Shown here: piece by piece, positions 37,609 to 38,072 of the stretch | Layout: each line of letters begins with the position of its first letter | How positions within the stretch are numbered: position 1 is the first letter of the stretch | NCBI GenBank assembly: GCA_964393895.1 | Contig: CAYMWP010000026.1 | Span: 1 to 38,072 of the forward strand | Length of the DNA stretch: 38,072 bases | From: B4-G1 sp964393895 | GTDB lineage: Bacteria > Chloroflexota > Anaerolineae > B4-G1 | Reading direction: 5' to 3' | The notes under the pieces: model-generated | What the model saw: only the letters and a program-made list of their open reading frames with translations | Database searches by the model: none | What the model was told of the DNA's origin: nothing | Position numbers and translations under genes: made by a program

Positions 37609-38072
37609 AGAATCGGTCAGCTTCGATACCAGTATCGCGGTTCGGCAACAGAGTCACCTCTACGAGATGAGATCATCTGCGTGGTAGACTGGGAGGCGAA
37701 GGTATTGCGTCAGCAGAAAAGGAGCGCGTGCTAACACGGGGTGTAGCCGACTGCGCTATGTGCGACCAGAAAGGATTGTTGATGGAGTACTACGAAAGGT
37801 AGGCCCTGTGGTGTTCAGGTGTCCCTACCCAGGCGTGCGTCGCTGGTAACGGCTTTGTTATACGTAATAGGCGGTCGCCGCCCCCAGTTTCTTAACAACT
37901 AAATAGCATCGCGCTGATTCTCCAACACTTTCGCTATGCCCTGGAAGTAGTCGTTACGCACCTTGGGGTTCGAAACCCGCGTATAGCGCTGGGTTATGGG
38001 GTTTAGAGAGATAATTGGCAATGCCGCATAACTTGCTACGCGACTTGACAAAAGAGGTTCTCATAGCAAACT
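37609..38072. other. Non-coding end of the window
   Basis: No gene or RNA I can support. It holds the right arm of the 13-bp inverted repeat, a GAGATCATCTG word shared with 36591-36601, a GGCGGTCGCCGCC hairpin near 37870, and a GGGTTTCGAACCCC palindrome near 37960 that resembles a tRNA T-loop but has no tRNA around it. Confidence 0.5.

Larger units (their letters stand above)
36795..37737. repeat. 13-bp inverted repeats bracketing the MntA/HepT module
   Basis: GTGTTAGCACGCG at 36795-36807 is exactly reverse-complemented at 37725-37737. The two arms enclose only the MntA/HepT genes. A 13-mer match can arise by chance in a window of this size, so functional meaning is uncertain. Confidence 0.5.

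Noticed and set aside
37725..37870. attC-like integron site
   Set aside because: GCTAAC and GTTATAC do not fit the RYYYAAC and GTTRRRY core sites, and no integrase or cassette array is seen.
37940..38010. tRNA-like T-loop GGTTCGAAACCC
   Set aside because: Stem pairs only three bases and no D-arm, anticodon arm or acceptor stem can be folded around it.

Overview
The window looks like a chromosomal segment of a GC-rich member of the Chloroflexota, probably Anaerolineae-like. This is inferred from the gene families (SpoVS without other sporulation genes, AAA-R3H ATPase, FmdB zinc ribbon, chromosomal ParM-like actin), from lipoproteins with Pro/Thr/Ser-rich linkers after the lipobox, and from the many short palindromic and heptameric repeats. 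I see no rRNA, tRNA, CRISPR array, integrase or transposase.

Layout. 1-198: truncated tandem repeat. 0.2-7 kb: GT4 glycosyltransferase, DUF554 membrane protein, HI0933-type flavoprotein, the wreck of a two-component system (receiver domain joined out of frame to a histidine-kinase tail), a class III aminotransferase, and HolB. 7-8.6 kb: a phosphoglycerate mutase whose domains are circularly permuted. 8.6-14.2 kb: repeat-rich spacer, spoVS plus a PHP phosphoesterase, UbiD decarboxylase, a decayed RHH/MazF toxin-antitoxin pair cut by a hairpin repeat, nitroreductase, HAD protein, FmdB protein. 14.3-19.4 kb: tmk, two small proteins and an AAA-R3H ATPase in one minus-strand operon, then a lipoprotein and a Tat-exported L,D-transpeptidase. 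19.5-22.6 kb: ParM-like actin fused to an unknown N-terminal domain with an internal start site, a small coiled-coil partner and a divergent membrane protein. 22.7-29.5 kb: minus-strand run of M50 protease, HD protein, TyrA-like dehydrogenase, GT4, ABC-2 permease and PriA. 30.1-33.0 kb: two tandem genes each fusing a DapA/NAL-type class I aldolase to a formaldehyde-activating enzyme (Fae) domain. 33.2-38 kb: accessory end with a beta-propeller lipoprotein, BrnT/BrnA and MntA/HepT toxin-antitoxin modules, and a duplicated 3' end of the second aldolase-Fae gene.

The strongest candidates for undescribed biology are (1) the translationally coupled aldolase-Fae pair, where the first Fae domain lacks the catalytic histidine and the second keeps it, suggesting an enzyme complex that makes or consumes formaldehyde next to a formaldehyde-handling domain; (2) the circularly permuted iPGM, which keeps all metal ligands but has lost one substrate-pocket aspartate; and (3) the ParM fusion with a strong internal ribosome binding site, which could yield two actin isoforms from one frame.

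The non-coding part is also structured: a GACCTC-type palindrome family, an 84-94 bp hairpin element that interrupts a mazF gene, a palindromic element inside the HI0933 coding sequence, heptamer repeats inside three coding sequences, and several promoters whose -10 box lies so close to the start codon that the transcripts should be leaderless. All calls are from reading the sequence; no database search was possible.
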